In this document: positions 20,447 to 36,600 of the stretch, piece after piece
Position numbering within the stretch: the stretch's first letter is position 1
Layout of the letters: each line of letters starts with the position of its first letter
Assembly: GCF_051622035.1 (NCBI RefSeq)
Contig: NC_135356.1
Coordinates: 12,014,079-12,078,078, forward strand
Source: Arctopsyche grandis
Lineage: Eukaryota; Arthropoda; Insecta; Trichoptera; Hydropsychidae
Length of the DNA stretch: 64,000 nt
Direction: 5' to 3'
Notes under the pieces: model-generated
Told to the model about the DNA's origin: nothing
The model's database searches: none
Seen by the model: the letters and a program-made list of their open reading frames with translations, nothing else
Position numbers and translations under genes: made by a program

Positions 20447-23400
20447 AGTTTCCAAACTATTTTTACAACACCTATGGGCTATGTATATGTATAACATGAA
20501 AACAACTCTTGCAATATTTTCCGTAAGTATGATTCCTGGGTTCAGAATCCATTATTCGGGACAGCTAAACCAGTAGGCTTAAGCGCCTTAAAAATCTAAT
20601 TAATTTAATTAGTGACTGATTTGAAACAAAAATACAAAGATCAGCCTTTAAATGATTTCTGGGTGAGTTGAGTTTGTCAGAAGAGTACCCCAATTTTTTA
20701 AAACAAGCCATTATTGTTTTACTTCCGTTTTCTACAACCTATGTATTTATGCGAAGCGCGATTTTCTTATTATGCTGCAACGAAGTCAAAGTGCAGGGAC
20801 AGGCTCGACAGCATACCAGATATTATGTAGAATACAACCTACCAATATTGTGTCTGATATCAAGAAGATATGCAATTCAAGGACTTACATATATCATCAA
20901 AGTCATTAAGTGCTTTATTTATTCATATTTTTATGTTTAGAGGTATTTTTCTAATAGTTTTGATATATCTTCGACATATTAAAAATACTAATATCTATTT
21001 TTAATTTATCATAGGGCTCTACATTATCGTTCCAGGGCCTGGGATTCTTCTATATATCTACCTAGATATTTACATATGTTCATACATAATCGAAATATGA
21101 TGACTACAGGTAGGATAGTCACAGTGCTATTCATTGTTCGGCAAACCTTAAACAATGCATTTACAACCTTTGAACAATACACGGCCCCCTCAGGCTCCGG
21201 TGACTAATGATGACTGTTACGTTCGTCCCTGGTCTAGCCTACTCGTGGTATTTTGCGACAGTGTCTTTTTTCAGTCATGGCGGCAGTTTCTTGTGTTTGA
21301 TTATACGTCACACTTCCCAAAATATGTTTATACCATTTTTTAGATCCTGAGACAATATATATTGTCGCCAGAATCCTGGTGCTTAGCCAACCAAAATACT
21401 GTCGATTATTATCGGATCTAGATCCTGAGACAATCTGTCATTGTCATGGCGGTAGATATTAGGGTTTCTGAAAATCCGGGTTTTCAAAACCCGACGTATC
21501 CGGGTCCACAATTTTGAAAACCCGGTGGATTCGGGTCCCAAATTAAAATCAAAAATTTCCAAATTTTGAATTCTTGTTTCATTATACGATTCTGGAAAAA
21601 AATTATAGAAGGAGGTAAAAAACATATAATAAAGAAATACAAATATATTACAGTATATCAGTATATAAAAATAATATATGGGTGAAATTCTAAATTTAGC
21701 GAAATTTCAGTACGCCGTATTGTTTACGTCTGCATTCCACTATTCGTAGATTTCTCTGAAGCTAATGCTGGGGAGGGAGATTATTATCTTTTCTGAGAGA
21801 TTATTATCTTTTATTACCCTTTCGTGAAAATTGTAGTCACATTTCGAAGATAATTTTTATTAGTTAAGTCTCTTTTTAAGATTCTCCATGTTAGAAAACC
21901 GGTGTTTCTAGCTGTCCTTCGCCAACAAGGAATTATCCTATGTGTTCTTTGGCAATTTCTCGGTTGACGTCTCCTCTCTTTTCGTTCGTTTACTATATTC
22001 TAAATGATAATTGGTGATTAATTTTAATAAACGTTTATATTTTTCCACATTGCCTGACGAGGGTATACACATTTGAAGTACCGCCATCCCAAAGATCTGC
22101 TTCTACAGCGTGGGCAGAGTTCTGCTGTTAAATTTATGGCGAATGCAAAGAGCTTCAATAACTTTTTTAATATAATTTCTGAGCGTTTCGCTAGTGCATC
22201 CGGAGCCGGGTTTTAAGTCATTACCCGGCCGGGTCGAGCCGAGTCCAGAAATCCTAGCAGTTATCTCTCAGGTCTGTCAGCGCCCAATAACTGGAGATTC
22301 GCAAATCATTTTTGTGTTTGGTAATATTTCACATTTTCCAAAATACTAAAACTTGTATCAACGATTTATTTTTAACAAGTTATATTCGTTGATAGAGTCG
22401 TCGATATTTGAAATTGATGTTTTTGTGCCACGAATTGCATTCAGGAGTCGGATTTCTTTCATTGCCGAATAGGTGAATGATTTCGTGCATTGACTCTTCT
22501 GAGAGATTATTATCTTTTATTACCCTATTGTGTAAATTTTTGTCACATTTCGAGGATAATTTTTATTAGTTAAGTCTCTTTTTAAGGTTCTCCATGTTAG
22601 AAAACCGGTGTTTCTAGCTGTCCTTCGCCAACGAGGAATTCTCCTATGTGTTCTTTAGCAATTTCTCGGTTGACGTCTCCTCTCTTTTCGTTCGTTTTTT
22701 ATATTCTAATTGATAATTTGGTGATTATTTTTGATAATCGTATATATTTTTCCACATTGCCTGACGATGGTATACACATTTGAAGTACCGCCATCCCAAA
22801 GGTGCTATGTTTTCATTTCTTTCTTAGTCTGAGGCTCTTAGGCAGAGTTCTGCTGTTAAATTTGTGGCGAATGTATGGAAAGACATGCCATCTTTCTCAT
22901 TTTATTGTCATAAGACATCCTTCTTATGATATTGTAGAATTTATTGAGGACACGTGATGTAATTTCAATACACACACCTTTTTGTCCTTTTGTAATTTTG
23001 ATGAACGCTGTTCTAGTTACATATGTGCAGACGTTTTCGATTGCTTCCAATCCCGGAAGGTTACTTCAGCACCGGGATTGCGGTGCTGGGAATTTCCGAT
23101 CCCGGGATCCCGGTGCTAGCACCGGGATTTGAAATGTATAAGAAAAAAAAGTTCAATTGCATGTTTTCATATCTCATAAACGTTCAATTGCGATTTGCAA
23201 ACTCTCCCGATGTTTCACGCAAAATATACACCCATGTTGGCGTACTAATTTTGGGATTTTGGCTACATTATTTAAATTTTCGGTTCGCATCCATAAATTT
23301 CTAAGATTAAATAAAACACATCCGAAAATTTTATAAAGTAAAAAACATCGCTTCATTGATTCGTTTTTTACATATAGTAATCTATGTATTTGAGGAATAT

Positions 23401-26400
23401 AAGAAGGATAAAAAACAAAATTCGATAATCGAACATACATATGTATGTATGTACTTACACGTTCACACATACCGGCAATGAGCATTTTCAATACAAATTG
23501 AACACAAATGTAGGACAACTTACACAAGACAAAAGTTCTACTTCCGGCTTACGAATTCCGACCAAAAAAGAATACAAATATAAATTTTCATCTAAATATG
23601 TTCAGGGCGTTGAAATAATCGTTTTCACAACATTTTTGTCTTTTCGGTTACGAATTTTGTGATTCATAACCGGAATGATTTTTGATTTGATTTTTGATTT
23701 GATTTTTGATGAAAAAAAATCACGAAGTGATTATTTTCACTCAACCATGTGTCTCAAAGTTAATTTTTTTCTTCATGGCTCTATAGTATTCTGATTTCTA
23801 ACTGGCATCTTCAGACGATCTCTTCTGATATAAATATTGCATCTATTAAATTATAATAGAATCGTAATTCCGATCAACGGAATTGATAATTTATTAATAA
23901 TTAAAATATTTAATTTTTTTGAATTAAAAATTCATCCGATCGCAATCATAATCATAATCTGTTAAGATGTATGCGGGATGCTTTGGATGTTTGAGACCGA
24001 AAGCAGATTGAGTCTTAAATAAAAACTAAGGAATGATTGGTTGTTTTATGATATCCTCAGACAGCAACCTCCTGACGCCAATCCTCAGGAATTTTCTCCT
24101 GCGGTTCCCAAGTGTTCTATCTCTGGATACTGTTTACTTTATCTACACACAGTATGTAGTAACAACAATATTCTGAAACAACTGGTTTCATGACTTTTTC
24201 GTTGAAATTTCGAAAACTCCGATTTTCCGCACGAAGTCCACTCCTAGCAGGACTTCGTCATGGATATCGGCCACGGCGAAATTTCACTTGATTATGATTA
24301 TGATTTGCTCATGCACTTGATCTTGACCTCTGCACCGGTGTCGAAAAATCTCTGCACCGGTGTCGACAACCATTTGACACGGTATGTCACCAATCGTTGC
24401 CCGCCAATGTAAGCTCGCTGGGTGGTCCTCTCTCGCCTTTGAATGCCGCCAAATGCAATGCATGGCACATGGCATTCTGTCCATGGCACGAAGTAGCTCA
24501 GCTGTCGTCAGATCTCTTCGGTCGCCGACTATTTCTATTTCTTCGTTGCTCTGCTCATCTCCGATTCCACTTGACTGACACCAATGTTGCGTGGACGTGA
24601 GGTGGGGGCTTCCAGAATCGGAGAGAAAGACGCAGGAAGTTGTAGTAGCGGTTTATTGGTCTGCTCTCGTTGGCGCTCCAGGTCGGAATGCTTTCCAGAC
24701 CGAGAGCGCCCCATATTTATACCCGTTGGGCACAATACACATACATGTAAACTATTGGTCGATGAGTGGGGCGATCCCATTGGCCGTTACATACGGCTTA
24801 TTCATTAGGCGAGGACATTTTGGCGCGAGCGAGAGATCAGGTGATCAGCGCTCGTAAGCCATTGGTCCACGAGCACCACCCACCTAATCTCTACGTTACA
24901 TTATCAATAATAATTTCAGGTTCGTTGTCAAAATCATATAAAGAGTTATTACTTGGGAATTGATTATTATCGATTCATTCATTTTCAGAATCAGTAGAGC
25001 TGCGGAATTATTAATAATTAAAAATATATTTAATTTTTTTGAAAAAAAAAAAAACTCATGCGATCGCAATCATAATCACAATCTGTTAAGATCTATGCGG
25101 GATGCTTTGGATAATGTAATACATACAAGACGGTTTTTTTTTTTAAACCAGTGTGATCAGATCAATTTACAAACCTCATTTACGTTTCACTTACGATTCC
25201 AATTCTGGAAAAAATTTGCCTCTTATCAGATCGTTTTCATACTTTGACACATTACTCATTTTGGTCATCAATTTAAGTAAATGGATCCTCCGCCATTACG
25301 ATAGAGATAAAATATCGTTTAAGACGCGTTTGAAGTTTGCAAATTTGAAATCTTGGTGACGTCTATGTAGTCTTTAGTTTTATACATAGATGGCGGTAGT
25401 AAGATAAAATTATTGGTATTTTTATTCAAAATAATAATTTTGATTATATGTATATTCAAATTTTTTATTATAATGTGGGTTTCGAGGGAACCAGGTTGTT
25501 CCTCCTCCACCAGTCATGACTGAATGACTGGAAGTCCTCCTATTTTTTGAGCTTCTGGTTTTACTTCGCCGTCGGTCCCGATTACCGTGGCGTTGTTCTT
25601 TATCGAATATGACATTGGCGCCCGCTTCTGTGAGTCAGGACCGAATGACTGAGTGACAGCTCCAATGTCTCTTTGGGGTCGCCTCATCACTCCCCACCTT
25701 TCGTCTTGGTGACACATGATCGCGGCTTTAAGTTGCCCGTGGAACCTCTACCATCCCATTTGCTCCAGTCAACCTATTTAAATTTTTAAATAGTGTTCTC
25801 CAATTGTCGTCCTTGGTCGGCTAGTTTTGACGGCTAACAGTTAATTTTGCTAGTGCATAACGGTAAAAATATAATGGTAAAAATAACACTTTTTTCTACA
25901 TGTTTCGCCCGATGTTTGCGGGATGCTTTGGATAATTTTGTACATACATGACGGTTTTGCGCTCTTTTTTGTTTTTTAAAACCAGTCTGATCAGATCCTT
26001 TTTTTGATTATACATATGTATAATCAAATTTTTTAATATAATGTGGGTTTTGTGGGAACGACCGACATTATATGCGCAAGCGTTGGCCATGAGGCGCGTA
26101 TTTTTGACCAATAAATCATATACATATCCATGAGTATTTTTGAATTTTTTCGCGTTCGATTCATTAGGATATCCTTGTGGAATACAATAAATTTCAGATA
26201 TATACTATTACTAGTAAGCAAATAGTTGAAAAACAACAATTTTGGGGTTGAGGAAAATTTTTTCGAATCAATAAGGATTTACATATATTTAATATACATA
26301 TAATATAAAATAATAATATTTAATATATAATATACAAGAAATAATTAAAATAAAGTACTTACCGTTGCCTGACGATGGTATACACATTTGAAGTACCGCC

Positions 26401-29400
26401 ATCCCAAAGGTCTGCTTCTACAGCGTGGGCAGAGTTCTGCTGTTAAATTTATGGCGAATGCAAAGAGCTTCAATAACTTTTTTAATATAATTTCTAAATG
26501 TCGGTGTGACTGCAATATTAAAGCATGTGCTACGCGAATGTACTTCTGACAAATTGTTTACCGTAAGTTTGTTTTGTGACAATCTGCCCAGTACGCGGCT
26601 TTTTTTCCATTGACAGATTTTGCAATACTTTTATTATCTATCTACCGCCACCCACATAATCTCAACGTTAAAGTACTCTTTATTTTAAATTTAAAAAGCT
26701 TCAGACATTTTCGATAGGCTTTAGGTCTGGTGATTTGCCTGGCCAAGGAAGTAACCGGATATTATGGAAGGCCAGGAAGTTTTTTACTTTCGTTTTTATG
26801 TACCAAGGTGCATTATTTTGCATAAAATGGTATGCTGTACCTGCAGTCGTAATGTCTACTATTGAAGGCAAAAACACATTTTGCAGAGCAATCAGGTACT
26901 GATCCTGATGCATAGTCCCTTTGACAAAAAAGGGGACCTGGGTCAGCTGAGCTTATGGATGTACAAATCGTAATTTTTGTTATTTTTACGATACAATCGT
27001 CTTAGAATGCTTCTTTGGCCCTTCTGCGAATAAATTCTTCATCTGAGTCAATAAAGCTAGATGCATTATTTTATATGTATTACTTTTTTGTGTTTCCGAA
27101 GGTTTGAATTTTTATTAAACGACTTTAACCCTTTGTGGCCCAACCTCTTTTTTTTTTTTTCTCTGGTAACGCTAAAATCGAAGTGGTGTCGAAATCGAAC
27201 CACTGGGACACTAGGGAAAAATATTGAAATTGTGGTCATTCCACGGCACCACTGGGACACAAAGGGTTAAGCAAATGTCACATTCGTATGGTTTTTATCC
27301 AATGTGATTTGTTTTGTTTATCGTGAGGTCCTATTGTTGAGCAAACGACTTTAAACAAGTTTCACATTTATTTGATTTTTCCCTTTTGACAGTCCCTTTG
27401 ACAAAAAAGGGGCGAATGTATGGAAAGACATTCCATCCTTCTTATGATATTGAAAAATTTATTGAGGACATGAAATTACATAATTTTTGCGCCACGCATT
27501 GCTGCACACAACCTCGTCGACAGATTTCGTGCTTCCCCTCGGGCCTTCTCGTAAAATTGATATACGGACGTCGAATTGCCGTAGCGTTTTGTGAGTTTCT
27601 CAATTAGTAGCTGGTAGTCGTCCTGCCTACCTCCGAGGTACCTGACCCATCGTATGTCGGGATTCTCAGGCAAAATTTTACCGTGGCCGCACAGGTGATA
27701 ATAGTAATCCCATGGAAATGTCTAGTGGCCGCACCAAATTTAATCAAATAAATTAAAGTTACAAAAAAAATGGATCAATTTGTTCATAAAATAAAAGAAA
27801 TTTTAACATTTTGCAGTGGAAATTGCTCAATAGTCCTTTCTTCCAGTGCAAGCCGCATTGCTGCTTCTAAGTTTGCGTCTGTCAGCTGGTTTCTAAATTT
27901 TGTGCAATTACACTGAATGATCTTTCGCAATATACGGTAGTGGGAAATATAGATAATATTAATAAAACAATTGTTGCCAAATCTTTATATTGGTTTCATT
28001 GTCAACGTATATTTCCGACCAAAATTTTTGAACCGAAATATTATTAAAATGCAAATTAAGTACTTGATCGTGATTAATTTCTAATAATGCATATTTTACG
28101 TTAGCCCAGTTAATTAATCTCAAAACTGAAAATGATTTTAATCCATTTTGTAGTACTATGAAATTTTAATTTGTCATCATAATAAAAGGGGAAGATATAA
28201 AAGAAACAGTTTTAAAAAAATTGAATTCTTCGAACCTTATATCAAGTTCCAGATTCAGAGATTAAAGACACTATTATTTGAGTTGTGTCTGTCATCTTAA
28301 TATGTCATGGCATGTAGTCCGACCGATCTGTGAGGTGGATTATATGCCATCTCGCTTGCACCTAACATATTACGCGATACAACCATATATACAAAAATAT
28401 ATCCAAACTTAGTAAAGATTGGCTAGTCTCCGCTCTGGTAACTCAAAAACGTGATTTTTTGTTGCTCAGTGTAATTGGTGATTAGTTTTAATAATCGTTT
28501 ATATTTTTCCACATTGCCTGACGATGGTATACACATTTGAAGTACCGCCATCCCAAAGGTGTTATTTTTTCATTTCTTTCTTAGTCTGCCTCTACAGCGT
28601 GGGCAGCGTTCTGCTGTTAAATTTATGGCGAATCCAAAGAGCTTCAATAACTTTTTTAATATAATTTATGAGCATTTCGCCAGTGCACCCTAGCCGAAAA
28701 ATGACAATTTCTTTGATGTCTTTCTCTGTGTTATCGTATTGCTGGATCGATATTAATAATTTCATCAGTGGACATCCTTTTTATGATATTGTAGAATTTA
28801 TTGAGGACACGTGATGTAATTTCAATACACTAACCTTTTTGTCCTTTTGTAATATTGATGAACGCTGTTCTAGTTATGTGCAGACGTTTTCGATGGCCAC
28901 ATTTTAACACCCACACACAAAGTGTTTTTTAGTTCAAACCTATTTCACTTTTACAAAAGAATGCACAATTTTAATGTGAAAAAAAATCTTCATCCTGCAT
29001 ACATCACAATCTGTTAAGATGTATGCAGGACGCTTTGGATAATTTAGTACATACATGACGGTTTTGAGCTCATTTTTTGGTTTTTTAAACCAGTCTGATC
29101 AGATCCTTCTTTTGAGCCGTCTCTGTTCTCTGAATAGGACAACACATTTGAAGGACACGTTTGTGCTACTAGTGTAACATAGAGATTAGGTGGGTGGCGC
29201 TCGTGGACCGATGGTTTACGAGCGCTAATCACCTGATCTCTCATTCGCGCCAAAATGTCATAAACGACTTCTAAAACAGTCCTGCGTCTTTCTCTCCGAT
29301 TGTGGAAGCCCCCTCTTCACGTCCCCGCAACATTTCTACAACACCTTGATCAAGCACTGGTTCTTTAGCAGGGGGAAATTCTAATAGTAGATTGCACAAA

Positions 29401-30675
29401 GTGGACGATCCAAGGTTTCCTCACTTCTCACCAGACGTATACTGAAGCTGTACTTCCAGTATCGTCAGCCGATCAAGGCCGAGCTGATCGGGACTCGGTG
29501 ACGAGAACGTGGGCCACGTAAACACCAATGTTTACGCGGCGACCGTTGGCGAACAAGTCGTGTACGCTGACCAGGGTGGTCAGCACCAAAAAACATCGGC
29601 CAAATCGTGGGTCGTAAGGCCACGAAAGCCGACCATCAGACAAGTAGTCTGAACAAAGGGCACATGAGCACGCATCGGTATTCGGTCGAAGGGTTTCGAT
29701 CAAAACACCCACGACTCCGAGGTCGACCAACGATGCAACATTTTGGCTAGAGAACCTATTGTGATGGCCGCGTCGAGAGGAAGGTGTTGGGGCGTGGAGT
29801 CGGGCAGCTGCAGCAGCTGGAGCAGCCTCGGCACGACTCCCTGCTGGATGAGGCTGGCCTTCTGCTGACGAGGGCTGCTGTCGATGAGTTAGGCGATCCT
29901 ATTGGCCGTTAGATACGGCTTACTCATTCGGCGAGGACATTTTGGCGCGAACGAACCTACACTATTATGTTCGTCGGCAATCACGCGGTCTTTGTTTCCT
30001 TTCTTTTCGGTCAATGACGTTCTGTCCTAACTGGTATCTTCTAATATAAATATTACATCTATTCAATTATATAATACTAGTGGCCATGTTTTATGATGTA
30101 TTTATGAAGTGAATTATGATGAACGATGATATTTTTTCCCATCTATTAGTACACAATGAAATAAAATTGAGTTTGAAATGTTACAAGTTTTCGTCAATTT
30201 CTCAGAAAAATAATAATAAATCATCCATCGGATGGCTTGTAAATGTAACTGTTGGAAATTTCTTTTTCATTCCATAAGGATTTTCATGTGTTTAATATAT
30301 TATAATACAATTCAATACAACGACGATTTTATTGTATGTATGTAGGTTAAGGATTGCGGTAATTCTCTTTTTTTGTGGTGGTTCAATGTTATTCTTCTGT
30401 GTAATAGATATTGTATTTTACATTATGGGGATAGGGTGATTGAGACGAAGGTGTTGGTTATGCACAAAAATTTATTTACATACATATGTAAATAGGGTAT
30501 TTTTCCCTGTGTGTATGTACCTACGTATGTTTTGAATTCTCGCTGTTTTCATCCTTGTATGGCAAGAAAATCCACTATTGTTTCTTCTCATCGGCCGTCT
30601 TCTTACAATAATTTAAATCAACTGACAGGCGCGATTTTTAAAACATACATCTGAGTCAATAGAGAAAGTTAAAGA
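20447..30675. repeat. Macrosatellite copy C (10,229 bp)
   Basis: Complete tandem copy at a constant +20446 offset from copy A, with three 12-bp repeats near 23677-23710. It matches D in the minisatellite and both diagnostic sites, so A, C and D form one sequence class and B and F another. Confidence 0.95.
29333..29880 (-). pseudogene. ARMC8-like fragments, copy C
   Basis: No difference from the copy A translation was noticed, including the frameshift after GSLAK. Confidence 0.74.
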
Positions 30676-33600
30676 AGTTTCCAAACTATTTTTACAACAC
30701 CTATGGGCTATGTATATGTATAACATGAAAACAACTCTTGCAATATTTTCCGTAAGTATGATTCCTGGGTTCAGAATCCATTATTCGGGACAGCTAAACC
30801 AGTAGGCTTAAGCGCCTTAAAAATCTAATTAATTTAATTAGTGACTGATTTGAAACAAAAATACAAAGATCAGCCTTTAAATGATTTCTGGGTGAGTTGA
30901 GTTTGTCAGAAGAGTACCCCAATTTTTTAAAACAAGCCATTATTGTTTTACTTCCGTTTTCTACAACCTATGTATTTATGCGAAGCGCGATTTTCTTATT
31001 ATGCTGCAACGAAGTCAAAGTGCAGGGACAGGCTCGACAGCATACCAGATATTATGTAGAATACAACCTACCAATATTGTGTCTGATATCAAGAAGATAT
31101 GCAATTCAAGGACTTACATATATCATCAAAGTCATTAAGTGCTTTATTTATTCATATTTTTATGTTTAGAGGTATTTTTCTAATAGTTTTGATATATCTT
31201 CGACATATTAAAAATACTAATATCTATTTTTAATTTATCATAGGGCTCTACATTATCGTTCCAGGGCCTGGGATTCTTCTATATATCTACCTAGATATTT
31301 ACATATGTTCATACATAATCGAAATATGATGACTACAGGTAGGATAGTCACAGTGCTATTCATTGTTCGGCAAACCTTAAACAATGCATTTACAACCTTT
31401 GAACAATACACGGCCCCCTCAGGCTCCGGTGACTAATGATGACTGTTACGTTCGTCCCTGGTCTAGCCTACTCGTGGTATTTTGCGACAGTGTCTTTTTT
31501 CAGTCATGGCGGCAGTTTCTTGTGTTTGATTATACGTCACACTTCCCAAAATATGTTTATACCATTTTTTAGATCCTGAGACAATATATATTGTCGCCAG
31601 AATCCTGGTGCTTAGCCAACCAAAATACTGTCGATTATTATCGGATCTAGATCCTGAGACAATCTGTCATTGTCATGGCGGTAGATATTAGGGTTTCTGA
31701 AAATCCGGGTTTTCAAAACCCGACGTATCCGGGTCCACAATTTTGAAAACCCGGTGGATTCGGGTCCCAAATTAAAATCAAAAATTTCCAAATTTTGAAT
31801 TCTTGTTTCATTATACGATTCTGGAAAAAAATTATAGAAGGAGGTAAAAAACATATAATAAAGAAATACAAATATATTACAGTATATCAGTATATAAAAA
31901 TAATATATGGGTGAAATTCTAAATTTAGCGAAATTTCAGTACGCCGTATTGTTTACGTCTGCATTCCACTATTCGTAGATTTCTCTGAAGCTAATGCTGG
32001 GGAGGGAGATTATTATCTTTTCTGAGAGATTATTATCTTTTATTACCCTTTCGTGAAAATTGTAGTCACATTTCGAAGATAATTTTTATTAGTTAAGTCT
32101 CTTTTTAAGATTCTCCATGTTAGAAAACCGGTGTTTCTAGCTGTCCTTCGCCAACAAGGAATTATCCTATGTGTTCTTTGGCAATTTCTCGGTTGACGTC
32201 TCCTCTCTTTTCGTTCGTTTACTATATTCTAAATGATAATTGGTGATTAATTTTAATAAACGTTTATATTTTTCCACATTGCCTGACGAGGGTATACACA
32301 TTTGAAGTACCGCCATCCCAAAGATCTGCTTCTACAGCGTGGGCAGAGTTCTGCTGTTAAATTTATGGCGAATGCAAAGAGCTTCAATAACTTTTTTAAT
32401 ATAATTTCTGAGCGTTTCGCTAGTGCATCCGGAGCCGGGTTTTAAGTCATTACCCGGCCGGGTCGAGCCGAGTCCAGAAATCCTAGCAGTTATCTCTCAG
32501 GTCTGTCAGCGCCCAATAACTGGAGATTCGCAAATCATTTTTGTGTTTGGTAATATTTCACATTTTCCAAAATACTAAAACTTGTATCAACGATTTATTT
32601 TTAACAAGTTATATTCGTTGATAGAGTCGTCGATATTTGAAATTGATGTTTTTGTGCCACGAATTGCATTCAGGAGTCGGATTTCTTTCATTGCCGAATA
32701 GGTGAATGATTTCGTGCATTGACTCTTCTGAGAGATTATTATCTTTTATTACCCTATTGTGTAAATTTTTGTCACATTTCGAGGATAATTTTTATTAGTT
32801 AAGTCTCTTTTTAAGGTTCTCCATGTTAGAAAACCGGTGTTTCTAGCTGTCCTTCGCCAACGAGGAATTCTCCTATGTGTTCTTTAGCAATTTCTCGGTT
32901 GACGTCTCCTCTCTTTTCGTTCGTTTTTTATATTCTAATTGATAATTTGGTGATTATTTTTGATAATCGTATATATTTTTCCACATTGCCTGACGATGGT
33001 ATACACATTTGAAGTACCGCCATCCCAAAGGTGCTATGTTTTCATTTCTTTCTTAGTCTGAGGCTCTTAGGCAGAGTTCTGCTGTTAAATTTGTGGCGAA
33101 TGTATGGAAAGACATGCCATCTTTCTCATTTTATTGTCATAAGACATCCTTCTTATGATATTGTAGAATTTATTGAGGACACGTGATGTAATTTCAATAC
33201 ACACACCTTTTTGTCCTTTTGTAATTTTGATGAACGCTGTTCTAGTTACATATGTGCAGACGTTTTCGATTGCTTCCAATCCCGGAAGGTTACTTCAGCA
33301 CCGGGATTGCGGTGCTGGGAATTTCCGATCCCGGGATCCCGGTGCTAGCACCGGGATTTGAAATGTATAAGAAAAAAAAGTTCAATTGCATGTTTTCATA
33401 TCTCATAAACGTTCAATTGCGATTTGCAAACTCTCCCGATGTTTCACGCAAAATATACACCCATGTTGGCGTACTAATTTTGGGATTTTGGCTACATTAT
33501 TTAAATTTTCGGTTCGCATCCATAAATTTCTAAGATTAAATAAAACACATCCGAAAATTTTATAAAGTAAAAAACATCGCTTCATTGATTCGTTTTTTAC

Positions 33601-36600
33601 ATATAGTAATCTATGTATTTGAGGAATATAAGAAGGATAAAAAACAAAATTCGATAATCGAACATACATATGTATGTATGTACTTACACGTTCACACATA
33701 CCGGCAATGAGCATTTTCAATACAAATTGAACACAAATGTAGGACAACTTACACAAGACAAAAGTTCTACTTCCGGCTTACGAATTCCGACCAAAAAAGA
33801 ATACAAATATAAATTTTCATCTAAATATGTTCAGGGCGTTGAAATAATCGTTTTCACAACATTTTTGTCTTTTCGGTTACGAATTTTGTGATTCATAACC
33901 GGAATGATTTTTGATTTGATTTTTGATTTGATTTTTGATGAAAAAAAATCACGAAGTGATTATTTTCACTCAACCATGTGTCTCAAAGTTAATTTTTTTC
34001 TTCATGGCTCTATAGTATTCTGATTTCTAACTGGCATCTTCAGACGATCTCTTCTGATATAAATATTGCATCTATTAAATTATAATAGAATCGTAATTCC
34101 GATCAACGGAATTGATAATTTATTAATAATTAAAATATTTAATTTTTTTGAATTAAAAATTCATCCGATCGCAATCATAATCATAATCTGTTAAGATGTA
34201 TGCGGGATGCTTTGGATGTTTGAGACCGAAAGCAGATTGAGTCTTAAATAAAAACTAAGGAATGATTGGTTGTTTTATGATATCCTCAGACAGCAACCTC
34301 CTGACGCCAATCCTCAGGAATTTTCTCCTGCGGTTCCCAAGTGTTCTATCTCTGGATACTGTTTACTTTATCTACACACAGTATGTAGTAACAACAATAT
34401 TCTGAAACAACTGGTTTCATGACTTTTTCGTTGAAATTTCGAAAACTCCGATTTTCCGCACGAAGTCCACTCCTAGCAGGACTTCGTCATGGATATCGGC
34501 CACGGCGAAATTTCACTTGATTATGATTATGATTTGCTCATGCACTTGATCTTGACCTCTGCACCGGTGTCGAAAAATCTCTGCACCGGTGTCGACAACC
34601 ATTTGACACGGTATGTCACCAATCGTTGCCCGCCAATGTAAGCTCGCTGGGTGGTCCTCTCTCGCCTTTGAATGCCGCCAAATGCAATGCATGGCACATG
34701 GCATTCTGTCCATGGCACGAAGTAGCTCAGCTGTCGTCAGATCTCTTCGGTCGCCGACTATTTCTATTTCTTCGTTGCTCTGCTCATCTCCGATTCCACT
34801 TGACTGACACCAATGTTGCGTGGACGTGAGGTGGGGGCTTCCAGAATCGGAGAGAAAGACGCAGGAAGTTGTAGTAGCGGTTTATTGGTCTGCTCTCGTT
34901 GGCGCTCCAGGTCGGAATGCTTTCCAGACCGAGAGCGCCCCATATTTATACCCGTTGGGCACAATACACATACATGTAAACTATTGGTCGATGAGTGGGG
35001 CGATCCCATTGGCCGTTACATACGGCTTATTCATTAGGCGAGGACATTTTGGCGCGAGCGAGAGATCAGGTGATCAGCGCTCGTAAGCCATTGGTCCACG
35101 AGCACCACCCACCTAATCTCTACGTTACATTATCAATAATAATTTCAGGTTCGTTGTCAAAATCATATAAAGAGTTATTACTTGGGAATTGATTATTATC
35201 GATTCATTCATTTTCAGAATCAGTAGAGCTGCGGAATTATTAATAATTAAAAATATATTTAATTTTTTTGAAAAAAAAAAAAACTCATGCGATCGCAATC
35301 ATAATCACAATCTGTTAAGATCTATGCGGGATGCTTTGGATAATGTAATACATACAAGACGGTTTTTTTTTTTAAACCAGTGTGATCAGATCAATTTACA
35401 AACCTCATTTACGTTTCACTTACGATTCCAATTCTGGAAAAAATTTGCCTCTTATCAGATCGTTTTCATACTTTGACACATTACTCATTTTGGTCATCAA
35501 TTTAAGTAAATGGATCCTCCGCCATTACGATAGAGATAAAATATCGTTTAAGACGCGTTTGAAGTTTGCAAATTTGAAATCTTGGTGACGTCTATGTAGT
35601 CTTTAGTTTTATACATAGATGGCGGTAGTAAGATAAAATTATTGGTATTTTTATTCAAAATAATAATTTTGATTATATGTATATTCAAATTTTTTATTAT
35701 AATGTGGGTTTCGAGGGAACCAGGTTGTTCCTCCTCCACCAGTCATGACTGAATGACTGGAAGTCCTCCTATTTTTTGAGCTTCTGGTTTTACTTCGCCG
35801 TCGGTCCCGATTACCGTGGCGTTGTTCTTTATCGAATATGACATTGGCGCCCGCTTCTGTGAGTCAGGACCGAATGACTGAGTGACAGCTCCAATGTCTC
35901 TTTGGGGTCGCCTCATCACTCCCCACCTTTCGTCTTGGTGACACATGATCGCGGCTTTAAGTTGCCCGTGGAACCTCTACCATCCCATTTGCTCCAGTCA
36001 ACCTATTTAAATTTTTAAATAGTGTTCTCCAATTGTCGTCCTTGGTCGGCTAGTTTTGACGGCTAACAGTTAATTTTGCTAGTGCATAACGGTAAAAATA
36101 TAATGGTAAAAATAACACTTTTTTCTACATGTTTCGCCCGATGTTTGCGGGATGCTTTGGATAATTTTGTACATACATGACGGTTTTGCGCTCTTTTTTG
36201 TTTTTTAAAACCAGTCTGATCAGATCCTTTTTTTGATTATACATATGTATAATCAAATTTTTTAATATAATGTGGGTTTTGTGGGAACGACCGACATTAT
36301 ATGCGCAAGCGTTGGCCATGAGGCGCGTATTTTTGACCAATAAATCATATACATATCCATGAGTATTTTTGAATTTTTTCGCGTTCGATTCATTAGGATA
36401 TCCTTGTGGAATACAATAAATTTCAGATATATACTATTACTAGTAAGCAAATAGTTGAAAAACAACAATTTTGGGGTTGAGGAAAATTTTTTCGAATCAA
36501 TAAGGATTTACATATATTTAATATACATATAATATAAAATAATAATATTTAATATATAATATACAAGAAATAATTAAAATAAAGTACTTACCGTTGCCTG